Numbered from the stretch's first letter, positions 11,758 through 21,574 are shown. The stretch: DNA of 21,593 nucleotides from Acidifodinimicrobium sp049967035 (GCA_049967035.1 JBMFTM010000007.1:1-21593); one strand, 5' to 3'. Program-made: numbers and translations. Notes: a model not told the origin generated them from the letters alone.

Positions 11758-14700
11758 TTACAGCGCGCTTAAAGTCATCTGCTTTGATTTTGACTCTCCG
11801 AATATAGAGTCTATTTCACTTTTCAGTATCTGGAGCTGTTGCTTGACCATGCTAGGGACATTGTATTTTTCAGCTAGTTTAAGGGACAGGTAAAGATATT
11901 TCCTTATGTTGCCCTCGCTTGAGGTCAACACTAAGTTCCCGCCGCATTTAGTGCATCTCCCTGAGAGCGGTGGGCGAGTATAAGTCTGGTTACACTTCAC
12001 ACACCTAAATTCCTGCGTCCCGAACCTTCGGAGATTGCCTTTTATGTCCTTTATGAAGTGTTTCTCTATTATTATCCTTGCCATGTCTGAAGCATCCACT
12101 GCCATTATTTTCTCTTCAAGCTGCATCTGACTTTCAACCTTACTTGACATCGTATCCAGTACCTTGTAAGCTGAAACGTTCACACCTGCATTTATATCAT
12201 CAGTATCCTTTGTGAAGAGAATCCTTTTATCCTCTGAATTAAGTATATCCTTCACTGTTGCTATGTGGACATTTGATGGTTTTTCATACCTGAGAGTAGC
12301 CTCATAAAACTCAAGCGGATACTTATCAACTATGTCCATATTGTAAGCCTCGGAGTCTATGCTGTTCAGATCCAAAACATCAGATATTACCAACGGGGAA
12401 TCCATGTACTTTGCGCCCCTTGAATCCGGGAGAAGCCTTCTATCAAAATTCAATAGGGCATCCATTAGAAGCAGCAGTGCGGCTTCGTCTCCATCGCAGT
12501 TCCTACGCATCGCCGCATGGAAGAAAGGAGAAGCGAACAGCCCCTGGGTCTTTGAAAAGCCGATTATCCTGCCAACTATTCCAGCTGATGTATGCGGTGC
12601 AAGCCCTACAACTAACTGCCCAACTAGATCATCCTTTGATTTTACATTGTAAAATCTCTCTACCTTGAAATATCTCTCGAGTAAATCGTCTATAAAGTTC
12701 GCCACCCTCATGAACACATCTGCCGCATTCTCATCATTTTCACCATAAGTGGGCAGGATTATATCCTGCGGAAACAGCTGGAGTATCTGTTCGTCAGAAA
12801 CGAGATCCTCGCCGTAAATATCTTTTAGATACCCTAAAGCCTTTAGTTTCTCAAGGCTGACTTCTATCTCCTTTGGTTTGAAATGAGTTATTGGAAGTTC
12901 TATCGCATCAAATCTTATCGTGCCGTCTTTGTTTACGTTCAATCCGTACATCGCCCTTAGTATCCCTTTCTCAAGCGGCTCTATATACCCAGTTGAATTA
13001 AACGTCCCCTTTACACCTTTTATCACATCTACTCTTTCATTTATATTCAAGCGGGAGTACGCTGAATCCAAGTAAGACCTTATATCCAGCTTTCTCATTG
13101 TTTTCCCTCTAGTTTCCTTACCGTGATGGAAAAGATCCTTAGTCTTCTGTCCGCATAGCCTACATGTGCGAAGGCTTTCTGTCTTGCTTCCGCAGATTTC
13201 ACATGTACTGTAGATCGTTTCTCTATTGCATTTGCTGCAGAAGAAAGTTCCGAATTCAGCTGTGATTACGCCACTGTTGTATGCTGTCACTATGTTTCTG
13301 TCTCTTCCTCCGCTCTCGCCTACGGGAAATATCACATTTGGATTGGTCTCCATCTCTCTCATCTTTGCCTTCTCTGGCCTGCCAAGCCTTGCTCCTATGA
13401 ATGTACCTGCAGTGTCCCTTATCTCCAGGCCAGATATAGTGCTCAACGCTGATAAAGTAGAATCGCTGCTGTCTACAATTGAGAATACCTCGTCTATGGT
13501 GAGCCTATTCAAACCAATCAAAAAGATAAAACTGTCTGCGTCTTCTATAACCACTTTGCTTTCTACAACTCTGTGAGGCACACCTAGTTTTTCCAATGTT
13601 TTCTTTGTAGATTCATCTAGGAGAAAACTCAGCGACTGAGTCGGGGAACCTGCGATTTTCATCAACAGCTCAACTTTCCCTTCGGAGTAGATATACTTGA
13701 TCAATTCCTTCAGTTCCTCTTTAGATATTTGGCTCCAAAAATCTACATACTTTGGATGAAGAGGTATGTTATATTTCTTTGAAAAACTCACATGGTCCTC
13801 AAAAGACTTCAATGAATTCGAGTCTAAAGTGACCCCCTTTGATTCCACTATCTCAGACCACCACTCCTCTACAAACGGCGAAGGCATCAGAAGGTGGTTT
13901 TGCTCCAAAAAATCCCCAAAATTGAAGAGTATATCTCCGAGATATAGTATACTGTCTATATCCTCACTCAACTTCTCCAATTGATCCTGAGAGTTAATTT
14001 TCACAACTGTGCCGCTCCTTAGTCTGACTATAGGTCCGTCTATCATTGAATTTGGAGTCACAGCGCATGCTTTTCCTGGCAGCTCCACTCTCATCTGTGA
14101 TCCTGTGGCAATGAAGTTACTAAGAACTTTACACGTCACTGGGTTCAATGCACAAGCCGCAAGACCGGATGTCCTCGCCCTGCCATATCTCAATCTGAAT
14201 CCGCCCCTCGTTAAAGGATATGAAAAAACAGGCCTTCCTGCTGCAAGCTCTTCCAAGTATCTGTAGTTTGGAAGCACCTTCATGGAGCTGTTACTGCTAT
14301 TTTCTTCCGTATGCTCCTTCTCTTTCAATGTTATGTACTTGCCTAAGAACGCAAAATCTTCGGCTATCCTGTACTCCTCACCTAATGACTTTATCACCTT
14401 GTTAACTTTCTGTGCCTTAGAAGCAAAGCCTTCACAGAGGACCAGCATCGCCCCTCCTCTGATCCTGTTGGTCTTTATTCTGGGTATGTTCTTGTAGGCT
14501 GAAACCTCCCTGTCTGTGGTCGGGTCGCCTTCTATCTCTATTGGCATGTTGCGCCACAGAAAATCTAACTCATTTGCAGTCGGAAGATACTGAAGCCTGG
14601 CTTCATATTCATCATAGTCAGAAGCTTCTACCTTGATTCTGCCCACCTCATCATCAGTTGGGTCATACTTGCTGAGGCCAAAATGCGCCCTCAAAGTATC

Positions 14701-15171
14701 CGCTATGACTACTACAGATGCTGCAGCGGTGCCGCCCGCGCCTCGGATCGGTCCTCCAAAGAAGCAGGATATGAATTCGCCGCCGTCCTGTCTTTTCTTT
14801 AGTTCAGCGCGTATGAAACCTTCCAGCGGGGCCGACACTATTCCCAAGGTCATGTAGGCCAGCCCTACTCTTATCCCTGCTTCTATTGCGTCTCTTCTGT
14901 CCTTGAAAACAACAAACTTTGAATCGGCTGTTGCTATGGCCGAATTAAGCGCCACATGCCAATCGTTTGGGGCATACTTGGCCTCATTTTCTCTTATGAA
15001 TTCGGCAAGACCACTGTTAAGCATGCTCGGTATTATCACCGATATCAAGCCCTCAACCTTCGAAGCTGTGTCCTTTGCAAGAGGTATAGGGCTGCCAACA
15101 AAACTCTGCGCGATATTATATGCATGAGAAACTTCTCTAGAGATACTGTCTGTATATTTATTCATCGCCAT
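11758..15171 (-). CDS. polC: DNA polymerase D (PolII) large subunit DP2
   Basis: Catalytic subunit of the archaeal replicative polymerase PolD; it partners with the exonuclease subunit DP1, which is not in this window. The 1137 aa are near the short end for the family, with no intein. Visible are the N-terminal block GGPIRGAGGTAAAS (about 139-152), the IRGGAMLVLCEGFASKA segment (238-254), a zinc-binding region with CSKC, CEIC and CRLC (about 643-685), the active-site block NCDGDEAALLLLMDALLNF with catalytic Asp893 and Asp895, and a C-terminal zinc module (CVKC..CTKCGG, about 1055-1078). The ATG at 15171 is about 27 nt below a TATA box. An ATG two codons downstream (15165) is an alternative. 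Confidence 0.96.
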   Translation of the reverse strand: MAMNKYTDSISREVSHAYNIAQSFVGSPIPLAKDTASKVEGLISVIIPSMLNSGLAEFIRENEAKYAPNDWHVALNSAIATADSKFVVFKDRRDAIEAGIRVGLAYMTLGIVSAPLEGFIRAELKKRQDGGEFISCFFGGPIRGAGGTAAASVVVIADTLRAHFGLSKYDPTDDEVGRIKVEASDYDEYEARLQYLPTANELDFLWRNMPIEIEGDPTTDREVSAYKNIPRIKTNRIRGGAMLVLCEGFASKAQKVNKVIKSLGEEYRIAEDFAFLGKYITLKEKEHTEENSSNSSMKVLPNYRYLEELAAGRPVFSYPLTRGGFRLRYGRARTSGLAACALNPVTCKVLSNFIATGSQMRVELPGKACAVTPNSMIDGPIVRLRSGTVVKINSQDQLEKLSEDIDSILYLGDILFNFGDFLEQNHLLMPSPFVEEWWSEIVESKGVTLDSNSLKSFEDHVSFSKKYNIPLHPKYVDFWSQISKEELKELIKYIYSEGKVELLMKIAGSPTQSLSFLLDESTKKTLEKLGVPHRVVESKVVIEDADSFIFLIGLNRLTIDEVFSIVDSSDSTLSALSTISGLEIRDTAGTFIGARLGRPEKAKMREMETNPNVIFPVGESGGRDRNIVTAYNSGVITAEFGTFFCSKCNRETIYSTCEICGSKTESLRTCRLCGQKTKDLFHHGKETRGKTMRKLDIRSYLDSAYSRLNINERVDVIKGVKGTFNSTGYIEPLEKGILRAMYGLNVNKDGTIRFDAIELPITHFKPKEIEVSLEKLKALGYLKDIYGEDLVSDEQILQLFPQDIILPTYGENDENAADVFMRVANFIDDLLERYFKVERFYNVKSKDDLVGQLVVGLAPHTSAGIVGRIIGFSKTQGLFASPFFHAAMRRNCDGDEAALLLLMDALLNFDRRLLPDSRGAKYMDSPLVISDVLDLNSIDSEAYNMDIVDKYPLEFYEATLRYEKPSNVHIATVKDILNSEDKRILFTKDTDDINAGVNVSAYKVLDTMSSKVESQMQLEEKIMAVDASDMARIIIEKHFIKDIKGNLRRFGTQEFRCVKCNQTYTRPPLSGRCTKCGGNLVLTSSEGNIRKYLYLSLKLAEKYNVPSMVKQQLQILKSEIDSIFGESKSKQMTLSAL

Positions 15172-15253
15172 AAAAAGCTATAACAACTATTATATTTTAT
15201 ACTATATTTAAATTAGATGATAAATTATTATAACTATAACAATCTGAGAGAAT
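15172..15253. promoter_or_regulatory. Divergent promoter region of DP2 and alaS
   Basis: An 82-bp A/T-rich spacer. For DP2 the minus strand reads AGTATAAAAT at 15194-15203, about 27 nt before the ATG at 15171, suggesting a leaderless mRNA. For alaS the plus strand reads TATTTAAA at 15205-15212, with a start near 15235 and a leader of about 19 nt holding only a weak GAGAG. The two TATA boxes are adjacent, so transcription in the two directions may compete. Confidence 0.55.
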
Positions 15254-17854
15254 ATGGAAAAAGAAGAAGTGCGTAAAATAATAGAAGAGAAGATAAAAAG
15301 CAGCCCGGACACTTTATTCCCTGTATCCTCACTGAAGGAACTTGGGTTCAGCAGGTATAAGTGCAAAGTTTGTGGAAAGATGTTCTGGAGCAGCATAGAG
15401 AGAGACATATGCGGCGACGTTGACTGTACAGGCGAGTATACCTTCCTGCACAAGCCACTTACAAACACTAAGCTTACATATAGAGAAGTTTGGAACAGGT
15501 TCTCATCGATTTTTCAAGGTTTTGGGCACACCGAGATAAAGAGATATCCAGTCGTCGCAAGATGGAGAGATGATATATACTTTGTGGAAGCTGCGATAGA
15601 TGATTTTGCTCCATATGTGATTGCAGGGGCGATAGACCCCCCTGAAAACCCGCTAGTTGTTCCACAGATATGTCTTAGATTCAACGATATTGAAAATGTA
15701 GGCTTGTCCGGGAGGCACCTGACAAGCTTCATAATGGCCGAAGAAGCCGCATTCAACACAGATGAAAAGAAGACCTACTTCGACAAAGAAGCTATAGTCT
15801 ATATATACAAGTGGCTTGTGGAGGGTCTTGGGCTAAAGAAGGAGGATATAACCTTCATAGAGGACGTTTGGATAGGCGCTGGCTATGCTGGGAACTGCTT
15901 AGAGTATTTTGCCGGGGGACTTGAACTTGGAAATCAAGTATACATGAGGTACTTAATCGAAGAGAACGGGCTGAAAGAGATGAATACAAAAACTGTGGAT
16001 ATGGGCGGTGGGCTTGAAAGATGGGCCTGGATATCACAGAGAACGCCAACGGTTTATGAAGCGACCTTCGGGAAGGTGATAGAATTCATAGAGGAGAAGG
16101 TTGGAGTGAAATACGACAGTGACATGCTTGGCAGGATCTATGATCATCTTGGGAGAGTAGAATTAGACCGGCAGAATATAGACATAACACTAGAAGAGAT
16201 CGCAAAAAAGTTGAATATGAAACCGGCTGAGGTAAAGAAGATGATCAGCGACATGCAAGCTATATACTCCATAGCAGACCATACCAGGACTTTACTGGTT
16301 GCAATCCATGATGGGGCTCTGCCAAGCAATGTGGGCGGGGGCTACAACCTCAGGACCTTGGTAAGAAGGGCGCTTGCTTTCATAAAGAAGAAAAATTGGG
16401 ACTTGGACTTAAATGAAGTTATAAAAAAACACATGGAAGAATTTGGTGAGTGGTTCACGGAGCTCAATGAGTATAATATTGATGATATAATAAACAAGGA
16501 GATAGAAAGATATGATGAATTTGAAAAGAGAAATTACTTACTCATAAATCAGATAATAGAACGAGGAAAGATAGACGAAAAAGAGGCTGACACATACTAC
16601 AGATCATATGGTATATCTCTGAGCGACATAGCTTTGCAAGCTGAGATGAACGGAAAAACTGTGAGCATGCCACATGACCTGCTGGAGAGCAATGTTGTCA
16701 AAAAGAAAGAGATAAGCGTGAACAAAAAGTATGATACGTCAAATCTCGACAGAACAGTTGAATTATTCTATGATAGTTCACTGGTGAAAGGCACTGCCAG
16801 GCTTGTCAAGAAACTAGACGACAAACACATAATCCTCGACAGGACAATATTTTACCCAGAGAGGGGCGGACAGAAAGCAGATCAGGGATATATCAACGGC
16901 GTAAAGGTCACAGATGTGCAGGAGTACGATAAAGTCATAATCCACTCATTGGAAGAGGAAATAAAAGCCAAAGAGGGAGAGGAAGTGGAGATGACAGTCG
17001 ATACGGAGCGGAGAGAGATACTTAGAAGGCACCACACTGCAACCCACATAATCAATCAGTCTTGCCGGAGGATCCTTGGGGGATATGTATACCAAAATGG
17101 GACAGAGAAAGACGTTGACAAGGCGCACATAGACATAACATATTATGACAGACTCAGCGAAGAACAAATTGGTAAGATAGAAGATTTGGCAAATGAGATA
17201 GTAGCAAGGAACTTGGAAATAACCACCGAGATTTTAAGCAAAACAGAGGCTGAAAAAAGGTATGGAATGTCTATTTACCAAGGCGGAGCTATACCAAGCG
17301 CAAAACTCAGGATTGTGAAGATAGGCGACTTTGATGTTCAGGCATGCGGTGGGCTACACTGCGAAAGGACTGGGGACATAGGTGTGATAAAAATAATCAA
17401 AGCTGAAAGGATACAGGATGGAGTTGTTAGGGTATGGTTCTTAGCTTACAAGCCGGCGGTATTATACATAAGGAAACTAAAGGGTATAGTCGATAGTTTA
17501 AGGGCTCTTTGGGGCGTAGGAGAAGATGAGGTCTACAAGACTGCAGAGAGGATATTCTCAGACTTCAAGCACTATAAGTCAAATTATGAAAAGAGTGAAA
17601 GCGAAAGACTAAAATTACTCATCATGACAGATAAATCAAAAGGCTATTCAAGCTTTAAGACGTCCCTGCAAAATGTTGGGCAGGTTATAGCAATAATAAA
17701 GGACACTGCAAAGCAGAAGAATAATCTAAAGGTGATAGTTTATTTAGAAAGAAACGCTGTAGCTTTCCCAAGTCAATCTGATGTAAAATCCGAGCTGGAG
17801 AAGAGATATAATAAAGTTATCGATAAAGAGGGGTTTCTGATAGCGTATGGATGA
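15254..17854 (+). CDS. alaS: Alanyl-tRNA synthetase (archaeal type)
   Basis: Class II synthetase charging tRNA-Ala, recognised through the G3-U70 pair. The 866-aa protein has the archaeal N-terminal zinc module (Cys37, 40, 53, 58 in CKVCGKMFWSS...ICGDVDC), the class II catalytic core (VVARWRDDIYFVEAAIDDF; the GGGLERWAW motif near 251-258) and a tRNA-binding helical domain. The editing domain has the HxxxH site His594/His598 and CGGLHC with Cys698/His702. The C-terminal part is short compared with the roughly 900 aa common in archaea. It overlaps ileS by 8 bp and is probably co-transcribed with it. Its substrate tRNA-Ala(CGC) lies at 6014-6085. Confidence 0.97.
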   Translation: MEKEEVRKIIEEKIKSSPDTLFPVSSLKELGFSRYKCKVCGKMFWSSIERDICGDVDCTGEYTFLHKPLTNTKLTYREVWNRFSSIFQGFGHTEIKRYPVVARWRDDIYFVEAAIDDFAPYVIAGAIDPPENPLVVPQICLRFNDIENVGLSGRHLTSFIMAEEAAFNTDEKKTYFDKEAIVYIYKWLVEGLGLKKEDITFIEDVWIGAGYAGNCLEYFAGGLELGNQVYMRYLIEENGLKEMNTKTVDMGGGLERWAWISQRTPTVYEATFGKVIEFIEEKVGVKYDSDMLGRIYDHLGRVELDRQNIDITLEEIAKKLNMKPAEVKKMISDMQAIYSIADHTRTLLVAIHDGALPSNVGGGYNLRTLVRRALAFIKKKNWDLDLNEVIKKHMEEFGEWFTELNEYNIDDIINKEIERYDEFEKRNYLLINQIIERGKIDEKEADTYYRSYGISLSDIALQAEMNGKTVSMPHDLLESNVVKKKEISVNKKYDTSNLDRTVELFYDSSLVKGTARLVKKLDDKHIILDRTIFYPERGGQKADQGYINGVKVTDVQEYDKVIIHSLEEEIKAKEGEEVEMTVDTERREILRRHHTATHIINQSCRRILGGYVYQNGTEKDVDKAHIDITYYDRLSEEQIGKIEDLANEIVARNLEITTEILSKTEAEKRYGMSIYQGGAIPSAKLRIVKIGDFDVQACGGLHCERTGDIGVIKIIKAERIQDGVVRVWFLAYKPAVLYIRKLKGIVDSLRALWGVGEDEVYKTAERIFSDFKHYKSNYEKSESERLKLLIMTDKSKGYSSFKTSLQNVGQVIAIIKDTAKQKNNLKVIVYLERNAVAFPSQSDVKSELEKRYNKVIDKEGFLIAYG

Positions 17855-20800
17855 GAGTAAATACACCAACAAGCTTGAGGAAAACGTAAACAAGCGTTGG
17901 AAAAAGCAAAATATAATCGCCAAGATAGAAAAAAAGAACAAAGACGGAAAGAAGTTTTACTTCCTGGACGGCCCTCCATTTGTAACAAATGAAGTACATG
18001 AAGGAACACTGCTTGGGATCTTCATAAAAGACGCGATTACACGTTATAAGCTGTCCCGTGGGTTTAGTGTTAGACTCCAGCCGGGTTGGGATACCCAGGG
18101 GCTTCCGATAGAGGTAGCAGTTGAGAAAAAGCTTGGAATAAAATCAAAAACAGACATTGTAAACTTTGGAGAGGCAAAATTCATAGAGGAGTGCAAGAAA
18201 TTCGCAGATGAGTACATAAAGTTGAATACTTCGATCATATTGGATTATGGGGCTCTATACTTTTACAATGAGCCTTACAAAACCTATGAGGACTATTACA
18301 TACAAGGCGTATGGGCTGCGATGAAGAACGCATTTGACAAAGGCCTGCTTTACAAAGGGTTTAAGACCACTTGGTTCTGCGTAAGGTGCGGTACACCAAT
18401 GGCGAACTATGAAGTGAGGGACAAGTATTATGACAAGGAAGATCCATCAGTTTTTGTGCTATTTGAGCTTTTAGACGGAAGGTATGTTCTTGTATGGACC
18501 ACAACCCCATGGACACTCCCATCCAATGTGGCGATTGCAGTAAATGGAAAAGAAAAATATATAGAAGTTGAGACTGAGGGCAAAAGGGTAATAATAGCCC
18601 AAAAAAGGGAAGAGATACTTAAAGAAATTAAAAAAGACTATAAAGTCATAAATGAATTTTATGGAAGCGAGCTAGTCAATTTAAGATACAAACACCCGTT
18701 TGAGGACTTACCTCAGATCCAAAAGAATAGGGAAAGATTGGGCGTGATCATAGACGGAAGCAGTTTCATCCAACAGGACGGCACTGCATTTGTAAATTTA
18801 GATGAAGGAAGCGGGGCAGTACACATGGCGCCAGGCCATGGAGAATCGGATTATAAGCTCGCAATTCAAAGCAAGCTGCCGATATTATCCCCTGTCAATG
18901 ACAGCGGGCTGTACACGGAAGACGCAGGGTGGTTAAAAGGCAAAAAGATACTTGAAGTAAATCCGGAGGTAATAGATTACCTTAGGGACAAGGGGCTTCT
19001 GTTCAGCGAGGGGAAGATAATGCACCCCTATCCTCATTGCTGGAGATGCAAAACACCGCTTATACAGCGTGCGAGTGACCAGTGGTTCCTGGCGGTTAGC
19101 AAAATAAAAGAGGATTTGATCAATATATCCAAGGATATAAACTGGGTGCCAGAGATCTCCAGGGACTCTTTCGAGGACTGGCTGAAAAACGCAGAGGATT
19201 GGGTAATATCGAGACAGAGATACTGGAATACTCCCCTGCCGATATGGGTATGCGACAAATGCGGCAACTCAATTGCTGTCGGAAGCAAGAAGGAACTGAT
19301 TAGATTGAGCGGAACAAAGAGAATAAACGACCTACATAAGACATCCTTATCAAATGTGAAGATAAAATGCGATAGGTGCGGCGGGGATATGCATAGAGTA
19401 GATGATACAGTCGATGTTTGGCTGGATTCAGGGTCTGCTTCATTTGCCTCTCTTTCTTATCCTGAGAGCACAGCTGAATTTGAGAAATGGTTCCCAGCTG
19501 ACTTCATAAGCGAAGGGAATGACCAGATAAGGGGTTGGTTCTATTCTCTGTTGACCATCGGCTACATAATGACCGGAAAGTTAAGCTACAGGAATGTCTT
19601 AATGCACAAGTTCGTTGTGGGGGCAAACAGAATGAAACTCTCCAAGAGCGAAGGCAACTACAAGCCAGTGATGGAGCTACTAAAAGAGGGATACACAAGG
19701 GATTCGCTTAGATTGAGCCTGCTCAAGGGGAACCTTAGCTCTGAGATAACCTTCTCTGAGAAGGAACTGGAGGTTTCGATGAGATTCCTTAATATAATGT
19801 TCAATCTTATCAGTCTACTCAAGTCTTTCGAAACTTCAAAGCTGTCAACTTCTGAAGCCAAGCATATCGAGGACACTTGGATAATGTCTAGGTGGGGGAA
19901 CACAAAGAAGAGGATAGCCGAAAGCTTGGAAGGATACAGAACTGATATAGCAATCAACTCACTGGTAAATTTTGTACAAGAGGATTTAAGCCGAACTTAT
20001 ATAAAACTCCTGAAACCTAGAGTTTTTGATGAGAAGGATTTAGATGGGTATAAAACATTTGAGCGTATATTTAAGGAACTTGCTATTACAAGTTCGATCT
20101 TTCTCCCTTATATAGGTGAGCTTATGCATGAAGCCGTTTCAAAGAAAGGATCCGTGCTGCTGGAGGCATTTCCCACTGTGGATGAGAAAGACTTGAATGA
20201 GATAGTCGAAAAAACCATGGACAACACTCTTAACCTTATACAGGATGTATTGTCCTTGAGGGAAACTGCAAAAATGAACCTTAGGAGGCCGATAAAAAAG
20301 CTTTATGTGATAGGTCTGGAAAAAGGGGAGATTTTTGAGGATATAGTCAAGAGGATGGCAAACATTATGAATATAGATTACTCCCTCGATGAAAAAGACT
20401 ATGAATTCAAACTGAATTTCAACCCCAAGTCCACTGAATTTACACAGGAAGACTTTGCCAAAATAGCTGCGAGATTTTTGGAGATGACCAAAGAATCAAT
20501 AAGCAGGAAACTTAGGAATGGCATAGAGGTGGATTTAGACGGCAAAAAGCACGTTGTAAACACCGGAGACATATCAATATCACTTAAGAGATCCAATTTA
20601 GTTTCATCGAATGGATTTAAGTCAAAGGCAATAATAGTCATAGACCAGGATCTAGACTATGAAACTCTGAGGGATTGGATAAAAAGAGAGATTATAAGAG
20701 CTGTACAGGACATAAGAAAGCAGTTCAGCATGGAAAGGGGGGACAAGATAAGCCTGTCGATACAGATCCAAGGAGAAGAAAGTGCAAAAATATTATCTGA

Positions 20801-20921
20801 CATATACGATGAGATAGCCTCCAAGACTAATGCCTCAATCGGCCAAAGAGGAAAACTCATTAAGACGCAAGATCTAAACATAGAAAGACGTGATATTCTT
20901 ATAGAGGTATACTCCGGATAG
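17847..20921 (+). CDS. ileS: Isoleucyl-tRNA synthetase
   Basis: Class Ia synthetase that charges tRNA-Ile and edits valine. In the 1024-aa protein the HIGH-type motif reads HEGT (51-54), followed by GWDTQGLPIEVAVEKK with Gln84 where His is common. The CP1 editing domain shows TTTPWTLPSNVAI and VHMAPGHGESDY. Cysteine pairs CWRC, CDKC and CDRC suggest zinc sites. The second signature is KLSKS (597-601), after FISEGNDQIRGWFYS and before the anticodon-binding helical domain. All regions are continuous, so the unusual motif is not a sign of decay. The ATG lies within the last codons of alaS (8-bp overlap), with GAGGGG at 17828-17833. Confidence 0.96.
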   Translation: MDESKYTNKLEENVNKRWKKQNIIAKIEKKNKDGKKFYFLDGPPFVTNEVHEGTLLGIFIKDAITRYKLSRGFSVRLQPGWDTQGLPIEVAVEKKLGIKSKTDIVNFGEAKFIEECKKFADEYIKLNTSIILDYGALYFYNEPYKTYEDYYIQGVWAAMKNAFDKGLLYKGFKTTWFCVRCGTPMANYEVRDKYYDKEDPSVFVLFELLDGRYVLVWTTTPWTLPSNVAIAVNGKEKYIEVETEGKRVIIAQKREEILKEIKKDYKVINEFYGSELVNLRYKHPFEDLPQIQKNRERLGVIIDGSSFIQQDGTAFVNLDEGSGAVHMAPGHGESDYKLAIQSKLPILSPVNDSGLYTEDAGWLKGKKILEVNPEVIDYLRDKGLLFSEGKIMHPYPHCWRCKTPLIQRASDQWFLAVSKIKEDLINISKDINWVPEISRDSFEDWLKNAEDWVISRQRYWNTPLPIWVCDKCGNSIAVGSKKELIRLSGTKRINDLHKTSLSNVKIKCDRCGGDMHRVDDTVDVWLDSGSASFASLSYPESTAEFEKWFPADFISEGNDQIRGWFYSLLTIGYIMTGKLSYRNVLMHKFVVGANRMKLSKSEGNYKPVMELLKEGYTRDSLRLSLLKGNLSSEITFSEKELEVSMRFLNIMFNLISLLKSFETSKLSTSEAKHIEDTWIMSRWGNTKKRIAESLEGYRTDIAINSLVNFVQEDLSRTYIKLLKPRVFDEKDLDGYKTFERIFKELAITSSIFLPYIGELMHEAVSKKGSVLLEAFPTVDEKDLNEIVEKTMDNTLNLIQDVLSLRETAKMNLRRPIKKLYVIGLEKGEIFEDIVKRMANIMNIDYSLDEKDYEFKLNFNPKSTEFTQEDFAKIAARFLEMTKESISRKLRNGIEVDLDGKKHVVNTGDISISLKRSNLVSSNGFKSKAIIVIDQDLDYETLRDWIKREIIRAVQDIRKQFSMERGDKISLSIQIQGEESAKILSDIYDEIASKTNASIGQRGKLIKTQDLNIERRDILIEVYSG

Positions 20922-21034
20922 ATTATATACGTGCAACAGAGTAAAAAAACTGCTCTTTTCCATGCAGATGGTGCCGCCGGATTGCAGTTTAAGAGTGTAG
21001 ATAACCATTTAAATACTTATAATATCAATTTATA
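20922..21034 (+). promoter_or_regulatory. Spacer with T-run terminator and the TBP promoter
   Basis: After the ileS stop comes an A7 run and then CTCTTTT (to 20959), a possible weak U-rich terminator. TTTAAATA at 21008-21015 is a strong TATA box whose centre is 24-27 nt before the two ATG codons at 21035 and 21038, predicting a leaderless TBP mRNA. No ribosome site is present. Confidence 0.55.
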
Positions 21035-21574
21035 ATGATGGCAAAAGTCTATAGAGTGGAGAATATAGTCGCTAGCATATCCTTACGGACTTTTATACCA
21101 CTTAAAAAACTGAAAACATTTCCTGACACGCAGTACAACCCCGAACAGTTCCCTGGCCTTGTTTTCAGGATGAAGGACATGCACATAACATTCTTAGTAT
21201 TTGGAAGCGGAAAGCTTGTATGCACTGGAAGCAGATCAAGAGAAGCCATAGACACAGCACTCAAGATACTGATTAACAAATTGAAAAAGATAGGCGTGAC
21301 GATAAAGGAAAAACCAAAGATAGATATCCAGAACATAGTGGCAAGCGGAAACCTTAACAAGACACTTGACTTAAACAAGATCGCATATAACGTAGATAAT
21401 ACCGAGTATAATCCTGAACAATTCCCGGGCCTTGTGTACAAGTTGGCTGATTCAAGGATAACCTTTCTGCTCTTTGGAACCGGCAAGATAGTGTGCACTG
21501 GCGCAAAGAAAGTCAGCGAGATAGACGACGCAATCGATTCCTTGTTGAACGTCGTGACATTCACCCGTGAATGA
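21035..21574 (+). CDS. tbp: TATA-box-binding protein
   Basis: General transcription factor that bends promoter DNA and recruits TFB. The 179 aa contain the two pseudo-symmetric repeats. Repeat 1 (about 8-86) has ENIVAS, YNPEQFPGLVF and FLVFGSGKLVCTG. Repeat 2 (about 98-173) has QNIVAS, YNPEQFPGLVY and FLLFGTGKIVCTG. The ten residues YNPEQFPGLV are identical in both halves. There is no acidic C-terminal tail; the protein ends FTRE shortly after the last helix, slightly short for an archaeal TBP. Two ATG codons in tandem (21035, 21038) lie at the leaderless start predicted from the TATA box. The last 19 bases of the window after the stop contain nothing I can call. Confidence 0.97.
   Translation: MMAKVYRVENIVASISLRTFIPLKKLKTFPDTQYNPEQFPGLVFRMKDMHITFLVFGSGKLVCTGSRSREAIDTALKILINKLKKIGVTIKEKPKIDIQNIVASGNLNKTLDLNKIAYNVDNTEYNPEQFPGLVYKLADSRITFLLFGTGKIVCTGAKKVSEIDDAIDSLLNVVTFTRE

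Noticed and set aside
11758..15171. Intein or frameshift in DP2
   Set aside because: The frame is continuous, the catalytic NCDGDE block is uninterrupted and the length is normal for an intein-free DP2.
17847..20921. IleRS as a decayed or non-canonical paralogue because of HEGT
   Set aside because: The frame is full length, the editing residues, zinc cysteines and KLSKS are intact, and the gene is coupled to alaS. A housekeeping enzyme is far more likely.
21049..21564. 171-codon open frame antisense to TBP
   Set aside because: It mirrors the TBP repeats on the opposite strand, lacks promoter and ribosome site, and the TBP frame is unambiguous. The same holds for long antisense frames at 9329-9913, 11007-11582 and 126-518.
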